DNA from: Bacillota bacterium
GTDB lineage: Bacteria > Bacillota > Bacilli > Paenibacillales > Paenibacillaceae
Assembly: GCA_023460795.1 (NCBI GenBank)
Contig: JAEWPC010000037.1
Coordinates: 1 to 58,009 of the forward strand
Length of the DNA stretch: 58,009 bases
Direction: 5' to 3'
Below, piece after piece: positions 17,817 through 27,473 of this stretch (position 1 is its first letter; every line of letters begins with the position of its first letter). The position numbers were made by a program, and so were the translations under genes. The notes under the pieces are model-generated. The model made no database searches. It was not told the origin of the DNA and saw only the letters and a list, made by a program, of their open reading frames with translations.

Positions 17817-18137
17817 TTACTCGATCAGAACGTTATTGATGCTGACGAGTTCTTTGTTTTCATTGAATCCGACCGTATCGTTCGTTCGAATTCGGTCCCA
17901 TAAGATCGCCGTAACCTCGACGAACTCATGTCGATCTTGGCTGCTGATTTCAATGATGAATTTATCGCTCTTGATTGATTTGTTCACGACCGTGCTCGTG
18001 TATTTGATTTGCTCGGCTAGCGAAGCTTGGGGCGATTGCGATGACTGTTCGCTTTCGCCGTTGTTGTTCGCGCAACCTGTTCCTAGCGCAAGTAATGTCC
18101 CGCATAGGAATACGACGCAAATTCGTCTTAGGTTCAC
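17817..18137 (-). CDS. Small hypothetical lipoprotein
   Basis: 106 residues. The N-terminus is a lipoprotein signal with ALGTGC as lipobox (Cys at about residue 22), followed by a Ser/Glu/Gln linker. The small soluble domain contains FIIEISSQDRHEFVEVTAILWD. I do not recognise the family. Confidence 0.65.
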   Translation of the reverse strand: MNLRRICVVFLCGTLLALGTGCANNNGESEQSSQSPQASLAEQIKYTSTVVNKSIKSDKFIIEISSQDRHEFVEVTAILWDRIRTNDTVGFNENKELVSINNVLIE

Positions 18138-18308
18138 TCTTGCTGCCCCTCTCGATTTATACTGCAGAACTTAACGATAACATATCTCCGCGTAAATGGC
18201 ATGATCCTTTTCAGCAGACCTGGCAAAAGCCGCCTCCACTTTCTCTACTCAAGCATATGATCTATGGCGATCACCTACGAGTTAGAAGAAAAGGAGCGGA
18301 GCGCGCTC

Positions 18309-19088
18309 ATGAAGATCGACGTCGTCATTCCGGCCATCGATAAAGATTTAGGCACTCTCCCCTATGCGATTGACAGCGTAAGACAATACGTCGCTCACCC
18401 TATCGGACGAATTTATATCGTAGCCCCGGCGAGCAGCGCCATCCAAGCGCTCTGCAAGCGCAAAGGCTGTACGTTCGTCCATGAGAGCAGCGTTCTCCCG
18501 TTGCGCAAGCATCATATCCATTATCGGTCCACCAGATGGGATAGATCCGGCTGGCTTTATCAGCAGCTGTTGAAGCTCGGCAGCAGCTCCGTTACCGGCA
18601 GACGGTATTTCCTCGTCCTCGATGCGGACACGGTGCTGATCAGGCGTCACCGCTTCCGCGACAATGGCAAGTACGTCTTCTATTGCCGCAGCTGGAGTCA
18701 ACCGGAGTATTTCGTTACTTACCGCAAGTTGTTAGGCCGGAAGGCGTCTAGACCCCGTTCCTTCGTCACCCACTACATGTTGTTCGACAAGACGAAGCTC
18801 AGCGCGCTTAAGCGGACGATCGAAGCCAGACACGGCACGCGATGGTACCGGGCGATCCTGAACAGCGTAAACCGCTCGAAGCAGTTCGGCTTCTCCGAAT
18901 ACGAGACGTACGGCAATTTCGTATACTCGCTGAATCCGGGTTCGGTACGGCTCAAGAGCGCGCTCAACCGCAGCTTAACGGGCAGTCCGTCCCTCTTGTC
19001 CCGAGCAACGCGGCAGAAGCTGGCTCGGCGTTGTCGTTCGCTGTCGTTCCACAAACGAAAGATTTACGCACGGAGGGCTGAAAGATGA
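18309..19088 (+). CDS. Predicted glycosyltransferase-like protein (DUF6492-like)
   Basis: 259 residues from ATG 18309 (MKIDVVIPAID) after AAAGGAGCGG. The opening beta strand followed by YFLVLDADTVLIR near residue 100 gives the DxD metal-binding motif of GT-A glycosyltransferases. Overall the order fits the DUF6492 family. The stop overlaps the next gene by ATGA, so it is coupled to the YheC/YheD-like ATP-grasp protein. A joint role in decorating a cell-surface or spore polymer is plausible but unproven. Confidence 0.72.
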   Translation: MKIDVVIPAIDKDLGTLPYAIDSVRQYVAHPIGRIYIVAPASSAIQALCKRKGCTFVHESSVLPLRKHHIHYRSTRWDRSGWLYQQLLKLGSSSVTGRRYFLVLDADTVLIRRHRFRDNGKYVFYCRSWSQPEYFVTYRKLLGRKASRPRSFVTHYMLFDKTKLSALKRTIEARHGTRWYRAILNSVNRSKQFGFSEYETYGNFVYSLNPGSVRLKSALNRSLTGSPSLLSRATRQKLARRCRSLSFHKRKIYARRAER

Positions 19089-19867
19089 AGCGGTACTCGA
19101 GTAAGCATCTTACGAACAAATGGCTGAAGACAAAAGCGATTCTGCGCGACGCCAACGTCCGCGGATGGGTACCGGAAACGCGGTTGATGAGCTTGCCTGC
19201 GCTCCGCGCCATGCTTAACCGTTACGGAATGGTCTACGTTAAGCCGGTGTCCGGAACTTACGGCAGAGGAGTCATGCGAGTCGAAGCCCATCGCAACGCG
19301 TTTACGTACCAGATCGAACAGACCAAACGCGGCTTCTCCACCATCGAAGGGCTCTATCGATCGCTGCTGCGCCATAAGCGCAAACGGCGATACCTCGTTC
19401 AAAGAGGGATCCGCCTGTTGAAATACAAAGGTCGCCGGTTCGACATTCGCGTCATGGTCCAACGGAATCCGAGAGGGCGCTGGGAAACGACCGGCATCAT
19501 CGGGAGAGTCGCCCATCCGAAGAAGATCGTCACGAACTTCCATAGCGGCGGGAAACCGACGGCTCTGCATACGCTGCTGGCTCCGCTCGCGAAGGGTCCG
19601 GTTAAAGCGCGAATCGAACGTCGCGTCGCCTCGGTCGGCTATGACGCCGCCATTGCGCTCAACCGAGCCTATCCCGAGGTTAACATGGTCGGGGCGGACA
19701 TCGGCCTCGACTCCGGTTTTCGTCCTTGGATCATCGAGCTTAACACGGCGCCGGACCCTTATCTATTCCGATTCTTGAAGGACAAACGAATCCACCGCAA
19801 AGTGCTGCGTTATGCGAGAGCCTTGGGACGGATTCCGACGGCCTCCGCGGCAAGGCGCCGCCGATAA
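19085..19867 (+). CDS. YheC/YheD family ATP-grasp protein
   Basis: 260 residues. It matches the YheC/YheD group: an N-terminal segment with YVKPVSGTYGRGVMRVE (ATP-grasp nucleotide loop), then RFDIRVMVQRN, and near the C-terminus GADIGLDSGFRPWIIELNTAPD, the metal-binding end of the ATP-grasp fold. In Bacillus these proteins are linked to the spore coat. It is translationally coupled to the upstream GT-A-like gene. The substrate is unknown. Confidence 0.85.
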   Translation: MKRYSSKHLTNKWLKTKAILRDANVRGWVPETRLMSLPALRAMLNRYGMVYVKPVSGTYGRGVMRVEAHRNAFTYQIEQTKRGFSTIEGLYRSLLRHKRKRRYLVQRGIRLLKYKGRRFDIRVMVQRNPRGRWETTGIIGRVAHPKKIVTNFHSGGKPTALHTLLAPLAKGPVKARIERRVASVGYDAAIALNRAYPEVNMVGADIGLDSGFRPWIIELNTAPDPYLFRFLKDKRIHRKVLRYARALGRIPTASAARRRR

Positions 19868-19877
19868 CCAAGACGCG

Positions 19878-19904
19878 ACCCGCCTCAGGGCGGGTTTATT
19901 GATT
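19878..19904 (+). terminator. Terminator after the yheC/yheD-like gene
   Basis: ACCCGCC pairs with GGCGGGT around a TCAG loop and is followed by TTATTGATTT. Confidence 0.65.
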
Positions 19905-19955
19905 TGGCGTCATTGGGGCAACCTATTGCCATCTTATGGTCGGAGGGATTGTCCC

Positions 19956-20600
19956 ATGTCATCTCCACTGACGGATTGGACGAGCAACGGCATTCCGTTC
20001 GTTCGCAATCGGCCGCTGCATATTATGATCTACGCGTTCGTCGCTTATTTCGGGCTAATGGCCATTTCTCCCGTTAACCGCATGCAATGGGTCGCCGAAT
20101 GCGCGCCGCTTCTCGCGGTCATCGCAGCGCTTGTTCTTACTTATAGACGATATCGTTTTTCCAACCTATCTTATCTCCTGATGCTCGTCTTCTTCTCTCT
20201 GCACGTCGTCGCGGCTCATTACACTTACGAAGGAACTCCGTTCGAGCACTGGCTCAAACCGCTGTTCCATACGAAGCGGAGTAGCTACGACCGCGTCGTT
20301 CACTTCTTCTTCGGACTCCTCATCTCCTATCCGATTCGCGAGCTGTTGGAGAACCGAATGAAGTTTCGCCGCTTATGGTCCTACGTACTGCCGGTCGTGT
20401 TCATTGCGGGCTTCAGCGGCTTTTTCGAGATCGCCGAATGGTTGGCTGCGGCCATAGCCGGCAAAGGCGGCGAGGAGCGCTTTATCGGAATGCAAGGCGA
20501 TATCTTCGATACGCAGAAGGATATGGCGGTCGCATGGGTCGGCGTGCTTGTCGCAACCGCAACTTATTTTCTATTCAATTGTAACCAAAAGCGCTCGTGA
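19956..20600 (+). CDS. DUF2238 (YjdF-like) membrane protein
   Basis: 214 residues from ATG 19956, after CGGAGGG. It has about six transmembrane helices with the family features YDRVVHFFFGLLISYP and GFFEIAEWLAA, followed by the conserved loop IGMQGDIFDTQKDM that ends in the last helix. The pattern matches DUF2238/YjdF. The function is unknown. It sits alone between the YheC/YheD-like gene and the LysM gene. Confidence 0.85.
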   Translation: MSSPLTDWTSNGIPFVRNRPLHIMIYAFVAYFGLMAISPVNRMQWVAECAPLLAVIAALVLTYRRYRFSNLSYLLMLVFFSLHVVAAHYTYEGTPFEHWLKPLFHTKRSSYDRVVHFFFGLLISYPIRELLENRMKFRRLWSYVLPVVFIAGFSGFFEIAEWLAAAIAGKGGEERFIGMQGDIFDTQKDMAVAWVGVLVATATYFLFNCNQKRS

Positions 20601-20645
20601 CAATATCCTATAGACGAATGACTATTCGACTGGAGGTTTAAAAAA

Positions 20646-21047
20646 ATGGATCGTGGATTTTTCCCTGGAGGCGGCTTCGGGCCTGGATTCGGAGGCGGCT
20701 TCGGACGACCGTTCTTCCGCCCATTCCCTCATCCATTCTTTCCGAATCGCTTCTTGTTTCCGTTCTTCTTCTTCTCCCCATTCGGTTTCCCGTTCTTCAG
20801 AGCTGAACAAGGAGGCGACGTTCTGTTCGCTCAGCACCAAGTACAGCCAGGCGACACGTTAGCTTCGATCTGCCATGCCTACAACATGCCTCAGACGATC
20901 GTCGAGGAAGCTAACCCGCAGTTGACGAATCCGCAGCAGCTGAGGCCCGGCGAGAACGTCAATATCCCTCGCATTTCTAACATGATGGTCCATAAATCGT
21001 ATGCCGACATGCCCGCGGGCGTACAGCAAGGCCAACCGATGATGTAA
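20646..21047 (+). CDS. LysM protein with Phe/Gly/Pro-rich N-terminus
   Basis: 133 residues. Residues 1-55 are strikingly rich in Phe, Gly and Pro (for example PGGGFGPGFGGGFG). Residues about 63-110 form one LysM domain (HQVQPGDTLASICHAYNM through LRPGENVNIP), which binds peptidoglycan or similar polymers. There is no ordinary signal peptide. In spore-formers such LysM proteins without signals are often spore coat or cortex proteins made in the mother cell, which is my preferred reading. Start is supported by GGAGGTTT eight bases upstream. Confidence 0.78.
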   Translation: MDRGFFPGGGFGPGFGGGFGRPFFRPFPHPFFPNRFLFPFFFFSPFGFPFFRAEQGGDVLFAQHQVQPGDTLASICHAYNMPQTIVEEANPQLTNPQQLRPGENVNIPRISNMMVHKSYADMPAGVQQGQPMM

Positions 21048-21057
21048 GGAATGAATA

Positions 21058-21089
21058 AACGCCGTCAGGAACGAAGTCCTGGCGGCGTT
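21058..21089. terminator. Bidirectional terminator between the LysM gene and pflA
   Basis: AACGCCGTCAGGA pairs with TCCTGGCGGCGTT (one G-U pair) around a six-base loop; it lies between converging genes. Confidence 0.78.
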
Positions 21090-21096
21090 GTTCATG

Positions 21097-21849
21097 TTAT
21101 ACGACCGAATTTCTGACGAGAAGCTTCCCCTGCTCGATATAATGTTCCGCGCGTTCGACTTCCAAGCCGCTCGGCTCCATCACTCCTTCGAGCGGGTACG
21201 GAATGCCGAGCTGCTGCCACTTGTAAGAGCCCATTCGGTGATAAGGCAAAATTTCGATTCGATCTACGACGCTTAACCCTTCCGCGAAACGGCCTAGTGC
21301 CATCAGATCGCTGGCGCCGTCCGTTAATCCGGGAACGAGCACATGTCGGATCCACATCCGCTTTCTTCGTTTCGAGAGAAGCTTGGCGAACGAGAGGATG
21401 CGTTCGTTCTTCTGTCCGGTCAGCTTGCGGTGACCATCCGCGCTCATGAGCTTCAGGTCAAGCAGGACAAGGTCGGTCACCTCCAGCAGTTCGCCTATGC
21501 GGTTCTGATCGCAGAACCCCGACGTATCGAGCGCGGTATGAAGTCCCCATTTGGCCTTGCACGCCTTGAACAGCTCCGTCACGAAAGCCGCTTGCAACGT
21601 TGGCTCGCCGCCGGTGACCGTTATACCTCCGCCCGAGCTCTTGTAATAATCGACGTAGGGTTCGATTTCATCCAATATTTCCTCGACGCTTCTAAGCGTG
21701 CCTCCCGTTCGATCCCACGAGTCTGGATTGTGGCAAAATTGGCAACGAAGCGGACATCCTTGCATGAATAAGACGAATCGTATACCCGGTCCGTCGACGG
21801 TTCCGAACGTGTCGAGAGAGTGAATCCTCCCCATATGCATCGTCTTCAT
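21097..21849 (-). CDS. pflA: Pyruvate formate-lyase activating enzyme
   Basis: 250 residues, full length. The radical SAM motif CPLRCQFC (CxxxCxxC) lies near residue 30, preceded by the typical GTVDGPGIRFVLFMQG, and YYKSSGGGITVTGGEP follows. The enzyme uses SAM and a [4Fe-4S] cluster to install the glycyl radical on PflB. It is 34 bp downstream of pflB and is the last gene of the unit. Confidence 0.95.
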   Translation of the reverse strand: MKTMHMGRIHSLDTFGTVDGPGIRFVLFMQGCPLRCQFCHNPDSWDRTGGTLRSVEEILDEIEPYVDYYKSSGGGITVTGGEPTLQAAFVTELFKACKAKWGLHTALDTSGFCDQNRIGELLEVTDLVLLDLKLMSADGHRKLTGQKNERILSFAKLLSKRRKRMWIRHVLVPGLTDGASDLMALGRFAEGLSVVDRIEILPYHRMGSYKWQQLGIPYPLEGVMEPSGLEVERAEHYIEQGKLLVRNSVV

Positions 21850-21883
21850 AGCGGCTTCCCCTCTCCCGACGTTCGTTTAGTCG

Positions 21884-24160
21884 TCACATACTGCCGTGGA
21901 ACGTGCGGCTAATGACGTCCATCTGCTGCGCGCGGGTCAGCTTGATGAAGTTGACGGCGTAGCCGGATACGCGGATCGTCAGCTGCGGGTACTGCTCGGG
22001 ATGCTCCATCGCGTCAAGCAGCTGTTCGCGGTTGAACACGTTCACGTTCAAGTGATGGCCATTCTTGGCGGCGTAGCCGTCGAGCAGCGAGACGAGGTTG
22101 CGTACTCTCGCATCCGCTTCGCGACCGAGCGCTTTCGGAATCAGCGAGAACGTGTTCGAGATGCCGTCGAGGCTGCTCTCGTACGGCAGCTTCGCTACCG
22201 AGTTCAGGGAAGCGAGCGCGCCTTTGCGATCTCTACCATGCATCGGGTTGGCGCCGGGAGCGAACGGAACGCCTTGCTTTCGGCCGTCCGGCGTGCTGCC
22301 CGTCTTTTTGCCGTATACGACGTTGGAAGTGATCGTCAGAACCGATTGGGTCGGGATCGCTCCGCGGTAAGTGCGATGTTTTTTCAACTTATTCATGAAC
22401 GTTTCCGTCAATTGCACCGCTAGCTCATCGACTCGATCATCGTTATTGCCGTATTGCGGATATTCTCCCTCGATCTCGAAATCGACGGCGAGCCCTTTGT
22501 CGTTGCGAATCGGTTTGACTTTGGCGTATTTGATCGCGCTGAGCGAGTCCGCGACGACGGACAAGCCGGCGATCCCGCAAGCCATCGTACGGATGATTTC
22601 CGTGTCGTGCAGCGCCATCTCGATCCGTTCGTAGCTATATTTGTCATGCATGTAGTGAATGACGTTCAACGTTTCCATATACAGCTTCGCGAGCCATTCG
22701 AGCATCTCGTCGTACCGCTTCATCACTTCCTCGAAGTTCAGGACGTCTCCGCCGATCGGCGCGGATGCCGGACCGACCTGAATGCCCAGCATTTCGTCCA
22801 CCCCGCCGTTGATCGCGTAGAGCAGCGCTTTGGCCAAGTTGGCCCGTGCCCCGAAGAACTGCAGCTGCTTGCCGATGCGCATGGCCGACACGCAGCAGGC
22901 AATGCCGTAGTCGTCGCCGTAGATCGGACGCATCAGATCGTCGTTCTCGTACTGGATGGAGCTCGTATCGATCGACACTTTGGCGCAGAATTCCTTAAAG
23001 CCCTGCGGCAACTCCGTCGACCACAGCACCGTTAAGTTCGGTTCCGGAGCCGGTCCGAGATTGTACAGCGTATGGAGGAAACGGAACGAATTGCGCGTAA
23101 CCCTCGTCTTCCCGTCCAGCCCCATGCCGCCGATCGACTCGGTCACCCAAGTCGGGTCGCCGCTGAACAGTTCGTTGTAGTCGGGCGTACGCAGGAATTT
23201 GACGAGGCGGAGCTTCATGACGAGATGATCGACGAGCTCTTGCGCTTCCTCTTCGGTCAATCGGTTCTCCTGAATGTCCCGCTCGATGAAGATGTCGAGG
23301 AAGCTCGATACGCGGCCGAGACTCATCGCCGCTCCGTTCTGCTCTTTAATCGCGGCCAGGTAAGCGAAGTAGAGCCATTGCACCGCTTCCTTGGCTGTCG
23401 CAGCCGGTTCGGAAATATCGAATCCGTAAGACGCGGCCATCTGCTTCAGTTCTCCTAGGGCTCGGATTTGCTCGGACACTTCTTCCCTTGCCCGAATGAC
23501 CGCGTCCGTCAACTTCTCTTTCTCCATCCGCTTCAAATCCGCTTGCTTGGCCGAGAGGAGACGGTCGACGCCGTACAACGCTACCCTGCGGTAGTCTCCA
23601 ATGATACGACCGCGTCCGTAAGCGTCCGGCAAGCCGGTGACGATCCCCGCTTTGCGGGCGAGCTTCATTTCCGTCGTATAGGCGTCGAATACCCCCTGGT
23701 TATGGGTTTTGCGAACTTCGGTGAACGTTCGGATCATTTCGTCCGGCAGCTTATAGCCATAGGCCTCGCATGCATCGATAACCATCCGGATGCCTCCGAA
23801 AGGCTGAACGGAACGTTTCAGCGGAGCGTCCGTCTGCAAGCCTACGATTTTCTCGAGCCACGGGTCGATGTAACCCGGTTCGTGGGAAACGATCGTCGAC
23901 ACCGTATTCGTATCGACGTCCAGCACTCCGCCGTTGTCGCGTTCCCTCTTCATAAGCTCAAGCACGATGCTCCAAAGCGTCTTGGTCGCAGCCGTAGGAG
24001 CCGCGAGAAACTTCTCGTCTCCTTCGTACGGGGTCAGGTTGAGCGTCAGAAAATCGCCCACGTCGACATCGTGAACCCAGCGGCCTGCCCGGAACCCCCG
24101 CCAGCCGTCCAGTCGATTCGACGGGGGTTCTCCTAGGATGTGCTTTTCCGAAATGGCCAT
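21884..24160 (-). CDS. pflB: Formate C-acetyltransferase (pyruvate formate-lyase)
   Basis: 758 residues, the usual PflB length. The active-site cysteine pair Cys422-Cys423 is in GIACCVSAMR and the radical glycine is Gly733 in RVSGYAVNF near the C-terminus. It cleaves pyruvate with CoA to acetyl-CoA and formate under anaerobic conditions. It lies between adhE and pflA, so acetyl-CoA can be reduced by AdhE to ethanol. The unit is likely controlled by the Crp/Fnr site at 28050. Confidence 0.96.
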   Translation of the reverse strand: MAISEKHILGEPPSNRLDGWRGFRAGRWVHDVDVGDFLTLNLTPYEGDEKFLAAPTAATKTLWSIVLELMKRERDNGGVLDVDTNTVSTIVSHEPGYIDPWLEKIVGLQTDAPLKRSVQPFGGIRMVIDACEAYGYKLPDEMIRTFTEVRKTHNQGVFDAYTTEMKLARKAGIVTGLPDAYGRGRIIGDYRRVALYGVDRLLSAKQADLKRMEKEKLTDAVIRAREEVSEQIRALGELKQMAASYGFDISEPAATAKEAVQWLYFAYLAAIKEQNGAAMSLGRVSSFLDIFIERDIQENRLTEEEAQELVDHLVMKLRLVKFLRTPDYNELFSGDPTWVTESIGGMGLDGKTRVTRNSFRFLHTLYNLGPAPEPNLTVLWSTELPQGFKEFCAKVSIDTSSIQYENDDLMRPIYGDDYGIACCVSAMRIGKQLQFFGARANLAKALLYAINGGVDEMLGIQVGPASAPIGGDVLNFEEVMKRYDEMLEWLAKLYMETLNVIHYMHDKYSYERIEMALHDTEIIRTMACGIAGLSVVADSLSAIKYAKVKPIRNDKGLAVDFEIEGEYPQYGNNDDRVDELAVQLTETFMNKLKKHRTYRGAIPTQSVLTITSNVVYGKKTGSTPDGRKQGVPFAPGANPMHGRDRKGALASLNSVAKLPYESSLDGISNTFSLIPKALGREADARVRNLVSLLDGYAAKNGHHLNVNVFNREQLLDAMEHPEQYPQLTIRVSGYAVNFIKLTRAQQMDVISRTFHGSM

Positions 24161-24194
24161 GATGTGCTCCTCCTTGTGTGACTATTTAGATGGA

Positions 24195-26801
24195 TTAGAA
24201 ATTCCCGTAGAAGGCGTTGCGATAGACTTCGGCGAGCTCCGTTACGAGCGGCATCCTCGGGTTGGCCGTCGTGCATTGGTCTTCGAACGCGCGGTCTGCC
24301 AGGCGGTCGACTCTCGCTTCGAAATCCTTCTCGTCGAAGCCGAGCTCGCGGAACGTCTCGGGAATGCCGAGCGACCGGTTCAGCTTGCGGATCGCTTCGA
24401 TCAGGCTGTTCACGCCTTCCTCTGTCGTCGCCGCCGGAAGTCCCAGCATTCTGGCGATCTCGGCGTACCTCTTGTCGGCTACGTAGTGATCGTATTTCGG
24501 GAACGAAGCGAATTTCGTCGGCTTCTGCGCGTTATAGCGAATGACGTGCGGCATCAGGATCGCGTTCGTGCGCCCGTGCGCCGTATGGTATTGGCCGCCC
24601 CACTTGTGCGCCAAGCTATGGTTGATGCCCAGGAAGGCGTTCGCGAACGCCATGCCGGCGATCGTCGACGCATTATGCATTTTCTCGCGTGCCAGCGGAT
24701 CGGCCGTCGCGTAAGACTTCTCCAAGTGCTCGAATACAAGCTGAATGGCTTTGAGCGCAAGTCCGTCCGTGTAATCGTTCGCCATGACCGATACGTAGGC
24801 TTCGATCGCGTGCGTCAGAACGTCCATGCCGGTGTCGGCGACTGCCGTCTTCGGCAGGCTGTACACGTACTCGGGATCGATGATGGCGACATCGGGCGTA
24901 AGCTCGTAATCCGCGAGCGGGTACTTGGTGTTGCCGTTCTCCTTGTCGGTAATGACGGCGAAGGAAGTCACTTCCGAACCGGTTCCCGAAGTCGTCGGGA
25001 TCGCCACGAACTTCGCTTGCTGGCCTAGCCGCGGATACTTGTAAATCCGTTTGCGGATGTCCAGGAATTTCATCTTCAGCGATTCGAAGCTCGTATCCGG
25101 ATATTCGTAGAACAGCCACATCGCCTTCGCGGCATCCATCGGGGAGCCGCCGCCTAACGCGATGATGCAGTCCGGCTTGAATTGCTCCATCATCCGCGTA
25201 CCGCGCCGCACCGTATCTACCGATGGATCCGGTTCGACGTCGGAGAATATTTCGATCGCGACCGGCAGATTCCGCTTCCGGAGGTAGTACTCGACCTTCT
25301 CGACGTAGCCGAGTTTGACCATGGCCGCGTCGGTGACGATCATGATGCGCGTAATGTCCGGCATTTTCTCGAGATATTGCGTCGATCCGCGTTCGAAGTA
25401 CACTTTCGGCGGGACTTTAAACCATTGCATGTTCGTCGTCCGATAAGCGACGCGTTTGACGTTGATCAGGTTGACCGCCGTTACGTTCGAAGTCGTGGAA
25501 TTGCTGCCGTATGAGCCGCAACCGAGCGTGAGCGAAGGCAAGTTCGTGTTATAGATGTCGCCGATCGCGCCGTGCGTAGATGGAGCGTTGACGATGATGC
25601 GCCCCGTCTGCAGCCGCTCCGAGAAGGCAGCGATGACGGCCTGATCGTTCGAATGGATGACGGACGAATGGCCCATGCCGCCGAAGCCGACGACTTGCGC
25701 TGCTCTCTCGATACCCTGCTCCGCGGACTTCACCTTGTAGCAAGCAAGCACGGGACTCAGCTTCTCGGCGGAGAGCGGATATTTCGCGCCTACCCCCTCG
25801 AGCTCCGCGACCAGCACCTTCGTACCCGCCGGTACGGCCACTCCTGCCATCTCCGCGATCTTGACCGCGGATTGCCCGACGATCACCGCGTTTACCGCGC
25901 ATTTGTCGGCATGGATAACCAGCTTGGATACCGCCTCGGTCTCCTCTTTGTTCAAGAAGTAACATCCGAGATCGGCCATGAGCTTCTTCGCGTTCTTGTA
26001 GATCGGTTCGTCGAGGATGACCGCTTGCTCCGAAGCGCAAATCATCCCGTTGTCGAACGTCTTGGATAAGATCAGATCGGTCACCGCCTGTTCCAGATTT
26101 GCGGTGCGCTCAATGAAACAAGGGACGTTGCCGGGACCGACGCCAAGCGCCGGCTTGCCGGTGCTGTAAGCTGCCTTAACCATCGCCGAACCGCCGGTCG
26201 CGAGCACGAGCGCCACGTCCTTATGGTTCATGAGCAGCTGCGTCGCTTCTACGGAAGGCTTCTCGATCCATTGAATGCAATGCTCGGGCGCTCCCGCCGC
26301 CACCGCCGCGTCGAGCAGCGTCTTGGCAGCCTCTGCGCTAGAGCGTTGCGCGGATGGATGGAAGGCAAAGACGATCGGGTTCCGTGTCTTGGCCGCGATG
26401 AGCGCCTTGAACATCGTCGTGGAGGTCGGATTCGTTACGGGAGTGATGCCTGCGATGACGCCGACCGGTTCCGCGACTTTTCGGTAGCTTTCGTAAGGAT
26501 TATCCTCGATGACGCCGACCGTTCTTTCGTTCTTAATGCTGTGGTAAATATATTCCGTGGCGAAAATGTTCTTCGTGATCTTGTCCTCGTATACGCCCCT
26601 GCCCGTTTCCTCTACCGCCATCTTGGCGAGCGCCATGTGCCGATCGAGCCCCGCGAGCGCCATCCGCTGCACGATCCGGTCGATTTGCTCCTGATCGAGC
26701 GCCATATAAGCTTCTTGCGCCCGCTTGGCTCTTTCGGCAAGCCGGTTCACTTCGTCCTGCGCGGTAAAGATCGCCTCTTGCGCTTTTTCCTTGATTGACA
26801 T
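24195..26801 (-). CDS. adhE: Bifunctional acetaldehyde-CoA/alcohol dehydrogenase
   Basis: 868 residues from the ATG at 26801 (MSIKEKAQ), nine bases after GGGAAG; an ATG two codons earlier is too close to that ribosome site. The N-terminal half is a CoA-acylating aldehyde dehydrogenase with catalytic Cys in DNGMICASEQ (about residue 255) and GPGNVPCFIE. The C-terminal half is an iron-dependent alcohol dehydrogenase with GGGSPMDAAKAMW and NHSLAHKWGGQYHTAHG iron ligands. It turns acetyl-CoA into ethanol with two NADH. It lies upstream of pflB in the same direction. Confidence 0.95.
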   Translation of the reverse strand: MSIKEKAQEAIFTAQDEVNRLAERAKRAQEAYMALDQEQIDRIVQRMALAGLDRHMALAKMAVEETGRGVYEDKITKNIFATEYIYHSIKNERTVGVIEDNPYESYRKVAEPVGVIAGITPVTNPTSTTMFKALIAAKTRNPIVFAFHPSAQRSSAEAAKTLLDAAVAAGAPEHCIQWIEKPSVEATQLLMNHKDVALVLATGGSAMVKAAYSTGKPALGVGPGNVPCFIERTANLEQAVTDLILSKTFDNGMICASEQAVILDEPIYKNAKKLMADLGCYFLNKEETEAVSKLVIHADKCAVNAVIVGQSAVKIAEMAGVAVPAGTKVLVAELEGVGAKYPLSAEKLSPVLACYKVKSAEQGIERAAQVVGFGGMGHSSVIHSNDQAVIAAFSERLQTGRIIVNAPSTHGAIGDIYNTNLPSLTLGCGSYGSNSTTSNVTAVNLINVKRVAYRTTNMQWFKVPPKVYFERGSTQYLEKMPDITRIMIVTDAAMVKLGYVEKVEYYLRKRNLPVAIEIFSDVEPDPSVDTVRRGTRMMEQFKPDCIIALGGGSPMDAAKAMWLFYEYPDTSFESLKMKFLDIRKRIYKYPRLGQQAKFVAIPTTSGTGSEVTSFAVITDKENGNTKYPLADYELTPDVAIIDPEYVYSLPKTAVADTGMDVLTHAIEAYVSVMANDYTDGLALKAIQLVFEHLEKSYATADPLAREKMHNASTIAGMAFANAFLGINHSLAHKWGGQYHTAHGRTNAILMPHVIRYNAQKPTKFASFPKYDHYVADKRYAEIARMLGLPAATTEEGVNSLIEAIRKLNRSLGIPETFRELGFDEKDFEARVDRLADRAFEDQCTTANPRMPLVTELAEVYRNAFYGNF

Positions 26802-26840
26802 AGCCATCCACTTCCCATCCGGGTTATTGGTCTAAATCCG

Positions 26841-27398
26841 TTAGTGCGTGATGACTGTATTCTTAGGTTCGCCGAGCGTATTCGCGTTATCGTCCGCTTC
26901 TTGGCGATGGGTCAGCTTCGCCCAGCCTTTGCGCAGCAGCGGCAGCAGGTACGCGTCGAGTCCGAAGCGTCCGGCGTTCGCGCCGGCCGTGAAGACGATG
27001 AATCCGAGGACGAGCAGCCAAGGGTTCGTGCTTACGGTGCCGGCTAACAGGAACATCACGTTAAGCATCATTCCGAAGAAGGCGGCCGTAACCGTGAGTC
27101 CTCCGACGATAAGTCCTACGCCGATCAGGAATTCTCCGACGGGGATCAGGAAGTTGATCAGCTTCACGTTCGGCAAGGCGAAGTGCTCGATGAAATACGT
27201 GTAGTTCGGGTAAATGACCTCTTGCGTCGCATGATCGGCGATCGGTTTGCCGATCGCGCCTTTCAGGAAGCCCGTGGCGTCGAAGCCGCCGGTCAGCTTG
27301 TGCCATCCCGCGTCGATCCATTGCCAACCGACGTAAATTCTGAGCAACGTAATCGCTACGGCAACACCAATGTTTTCTCTGAACCATCTCATAAGCAT
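26841..27398 (-). CDS. DoxX-family membrane protein
   Basis: 185 residues from the second ATG (27398), nine bases after AAGGAG; the first ATG at 27407 touches the ribosome site. It has four transmembrane helices with the DoxX pattern: LLRIYVGWQWIDAGWHKL in helix 1, FLIPVGEFLIGVGLIVG in helix 2, then a Asn-rich loop and GRFGLDAYLLP. DoxX-like proteins take part in quinone or thiol redox reactions. Its own Crp/Fnr-like site lies upstream, and it lies ahead of adhE in the same direction. Confidence 0.85.
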   Translation of the reverse strand: MLMRWFRENIGVAVAITLLRIYVGWQWIDAGWHKLTGGFDATGFLKGAIGKPIADHATQEVIYPNYTYFIEHFALPNVKLINFLIPVGEFLIGVGLIVGGLTVTAAFFGMMLNVMFLLAGTVSTNPWLLVLGFIVFTAGANAGRFGLDAYLLPLLRKGWAKLTHRQEADDNANTLGEPKNTVITH

Positions 27399-27445
27399 GA
27401 GGGCCATCTCCTTATGGATCTTGGTTTTTTTATGTTTTCTAACTT

Positions 27446-27461
27446 TGTGATTTAATTCACT
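27446..27461. promoter_or_regulatory. Crp/Fnr-type site upstream of the DoxX gene
   Basis: TGTGATTTAATTCACT matches TGTGA-N6-TCACA with one mismatch. Its N6 is the same as at 28050-28065 read on the other strand. No convincing -10 box sits 41.5 bp downstream of the centre; that point falls at the ribosome site, so it may act differently from the other sites. Confidence 0.6.
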
Positions 27462-27473
27462 TAATCGGCCGCG

